NCBI GenBank assembly: GCA_963546405.1
Contig: CAUUNL010000043.1
Location: forward strand, 1 to 13,802
DNA length: 13,802 bases
Direction: 5' to 3'
Source of the DNA: Abiotrophia defectiva_A
GTDB taxonomy: Bacteria > Bacillota > Bacilli > Lactobacillales > Aerococcaceae
Both the position numbers and the translations under genes were made by a program. The notes beneath the pieces are model-generated. The model had not been told where the DNA came from. It searched no databases and saw nothing but the letters and a program-made list of their open reading frames with translations. Positions 12,368-13,802 of the stretch are shown here, in pieces (position 1 is the first letter of the stretch; every line of letters starts with the position of its first letter).

Positions 12368-13729
12368 TTAAGGTTGGTAGAATTGATAAACTGACAATCC
12401 AAATTGTTGCATGGCAGCAATTTGGGCAGCTTCACTACCATCTTGAGATAGGACTACCAAGACATAAGCGCCTTTTGGTCCAACCACAAGTGACGCGTCG
12501 TTCCGTACACCCTGATTAGCATTCTGCCCAGTTTTATTATAAGTTTTAACATCTGCAGGTAATTGAGCTTCTAAGTTAGTGCGATCCTTTTGTCCTGCTA
12601 AGATATCTAAAAATTTCTGATCAGCTTGAGGGGAAATCAAAGTTTTTTGGTAGACTCGCTTGAGTAAATCTCCAACCTCAGACGACGAAATATAATTATC
12701 AATCCCTCGGTTAACTGCTTCAAAGTCCATCATTTTGCGATTAAGGCTACTTTTACTATAGCCTAAGTTTTGTATAGTTTGATTGACTACCGCAAATCCT
12801 CCTAAGCGGTTAACAATGACGTTCATGGCCATATTGTCACTATTGATAATCATCTCACGGGCCAAATCAGCATAGGTTAATTGAGTACCCGGGGAGTAGA
12901 ACTGAATGTTCCCTGTTCCTCCTACTACATCTTGGCTAGCCACTGAATAGGTTTCTTCTAGAGTAATCTTCCCCTTATCCACTTGTTCTAACAAGGTCGC
13001 TAAAACAAAGAGTTTAATCACACTTGCCGAGCGAATTGGCTTATCATTAATTACCACTGGGTCAACGTTTAATTGTTGGCCTGATGTGTTAGTCAGAGGC
13101 AGAAAATACATACTGTGTTGTCCGCTAACAGAAGAAAAATAACTGTTGAATAAGCTGGAAACCTGTTGGACATCCAAGTTATTAGTTACGTTTGTTTCGG
13201 ACGAGCTTTCTCTTCCAATAACGACCTCTTTGCTTACGCTGTTTTGACTTTTGGACTCTAGGCTAGAGCTAGACAAGTCTTGACTTGAAATCTGAGATGC
13301 CTGACTGGAGCTCTCAACTTTACTTTCGCTGACGCTTACAATCGATTCAGAGCCATCGTGTCTCTCACTTACTGAGTTAGATTGACTACGGACTACAGCG
13401 TCTTGGCTACTGCTGGTCTGATTTGAGGATCCTTGTCCCCCAAACAAATCACGTCCAAAAGATAAGTAAATCACTACTCCAAGACCTAGCACTACTAAAG
13501 TTAAGACAGCACCAACTAGCCCTTGCATGTATGGCCACTTGGCATTATCAGAGTTAGAATACTGACTTGAGCTCTCTAACCTTGAATCTGGTTCCAAGTC
13601 TACTGGTAGACTTGCTACCTGATGCAAGTCTTCCTCTCCTAAATTATCTTCTTGCAAATTCTCCCCACAATTGGGGCAGAATACATCCCCCTCTTCTACT
13701 GCTTTTCCGCAGTTAGGGCAATATGCCAT
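12368..13729 (-). CDS. Zinc-ribbon, membrane-anchored serine hydrolase with beta-lactamase/PBP fold
   Basis: This 453-aa protein has a cytoplasmic zinc ribbon (C4, C7, C18, C21), an acidic stretch, one transmembrane helix at about 69-90, and a Ser-rich linker (about 100-180) that probably crosses the wall. The outer domain is at about 186-453. It has the three motifs of penicillin-recognising serine enzymes: SVIK (Ser236, Lys239), SDN (297-299) and KTG (399-401). The class A-like fold (Beta-lactamase2 family) is clear. However, the ExxLN motif that carries deacylating Glu166 is not clearly present, since DFEAVN occupies that region. A peptidoglycan-related or other acyl-serine function is therefore likelier than antibiotic hydrolysis. 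The ATG at 13727-13729 follows GAGGG. The promoter at 13765-13793 drives it together with the downstream zinc-ribbon membrane gene. Confidence 0.87.
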   Translation of the reverse strand: MAYCPNCGKAVEEGDVFCPNCGENLQEDNLGEEDLHQVASLPVDLEPDSRLESSSQYSNSDNAKWPYMQGLVGAVLTLVVLGLGVVIYLSFGRDLFGGQGSSNQTSSSQDAVVRSQSNSVSERHDGSESIVSVSESKVESSSQASQISSQDLSSSSLESKSQNSVSKEVVIGRESSSETNVTNNLDVQQVSSLFNSYFSSVSGQHSMYFLPLTNTSGQQLNVDPVVINDKPIRSASVIKLFVLATLLEQVDKGKITLEETYSVASQDVVGGTGNIQFYSPGTQLTYADLAREMIINSDNMAMNVIVNRLGGFAVVNQTIQNLGYSKSSLNRKMMDFEAVNRGIDNYISSSEVGDLLKRVYQKTLISPQADQKFLDILAGQKDRTNLEAQLPADVKTYNKTGQNANQGVRNDASLVVGPKGAYVLVVLSQDGSEAAQIAAMQQFGLSVYQFYQP

Positions 13730-13764
13730 GTTTATCCCTCATTTCTATTAGTTTGTTAACTCCT

Positions 13765-13793
13765 ATTTTAAATGTTTTTTAAGAGTATTTCAA
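13765..13793 (-). promoter_or_regulatory. Promoter of the zinc-ribbon operon
   Basis: On the minus strand, -35 TTGAAA (13788-13793) and -10 TAAAAT (13765-13770) are separated by 17 bp, about 35 bp before the ATG. Confidence 0.75.
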
Positions 13794-13802
13794 TTCTAAC
13801 TT

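Noticed and set aside
12169..12519. 116-codon plus-strand frame over the zinc-ribbon genes
   Set aside because: It is antisense to two supported genes, spans their junction, and has no ribosome site.
12368..13729. Acquired beta-lactam resistance gene
   Set aside because: The fold fits, but the zinc ribbon, anchor, stalk and missing Glu166 pattern do not resemble known resistance enzymes, and no mobile context is seen there.

Overview
The window looks like a low-GC Gram-positive chromosome of the Lactobacillales. Aerococcaceae such as Aerococcus, Facklamia or Globicatella are my best guess, but the genus is not certain. The reasons are AGGAGG-type Shine-Dalgarno sites, consensus SigA promoters, a T-box-controlled hisS-aspS operon next to a LytH-like amidase, a PPDK regulatory protein, and Firmicutes-type RpsU, RpmG and Fur proteins. 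The right end of a temperate prophage (about 1-4387) abuts the 3' end of rpsU.

Prophage part (1 to about 4387). A classic genetic switch is centred on 1880-2014. Rightward and toward the chromosome runs a lysogeny operon: an S24-family CI-like repressor, a small exported protein of unknown function, and a tyrosine integrase. Their Shine-Dalgarno sites overlap the preceding stop codons. Leftward runs the early lytic operon: a 62-aa Cro-like regulator, two small unknown proteins, an HNH protein of the HNHc_6 type, and the N-terminal part of a replisome organizer that leaves the window. A palindromic operator, CGTACTAAAAGTACG, occurs perfectly once, just in front of the second lytic gene. It occurs in degenerate form twice at the lytic promoter, 20 bp apart, with one copy filling the -35/-10 spacer. 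The replisome organizer carries 24-bp repeats that may be the phage origin.

Junction and chromosomal core (4323-6224). Past the integrase lie arm-site-like direct repeats, a bidirectional terminator, rpsU, a Fur/Zur-type regulator with an extreme His/Cys-rich N-terminus, and, divergently, the bifunctional PPDK kinase/phosphorylase regulator.

Translation and cell-wall block (6229-11012, minus strand). A LytH-like membrane-anchored amidase is followed by a T-box leader and hisS-aspS, which are joined by a TAATG overlap. The leader's specifier loop contains GACAC, which can be read as Asp GAC or His CAC. The amidase has its own promoter but no terminator before the hisS promoter.

Right end (11132-13802, minus strand). 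rpmG has its own promoter and terminator. Upstream is a two-gene operon of membrane proteins that both begin with an identically spaced four-cysteine zinc ribbon. One carries an extracellular beta-lactamase-fold serine hydrolase and the other about five transmembrane segments.

The items most worth a second look are the unknown exported protein in the lysogeny operon, the twin zinc-ribbon membrane proteins, the dual-reading T-box, the phage operator layout, and the His-rich Fur protein. I see no CRISPR array, no insertion sequence, no tRNA or rRNA gene, and no obvious defence system.
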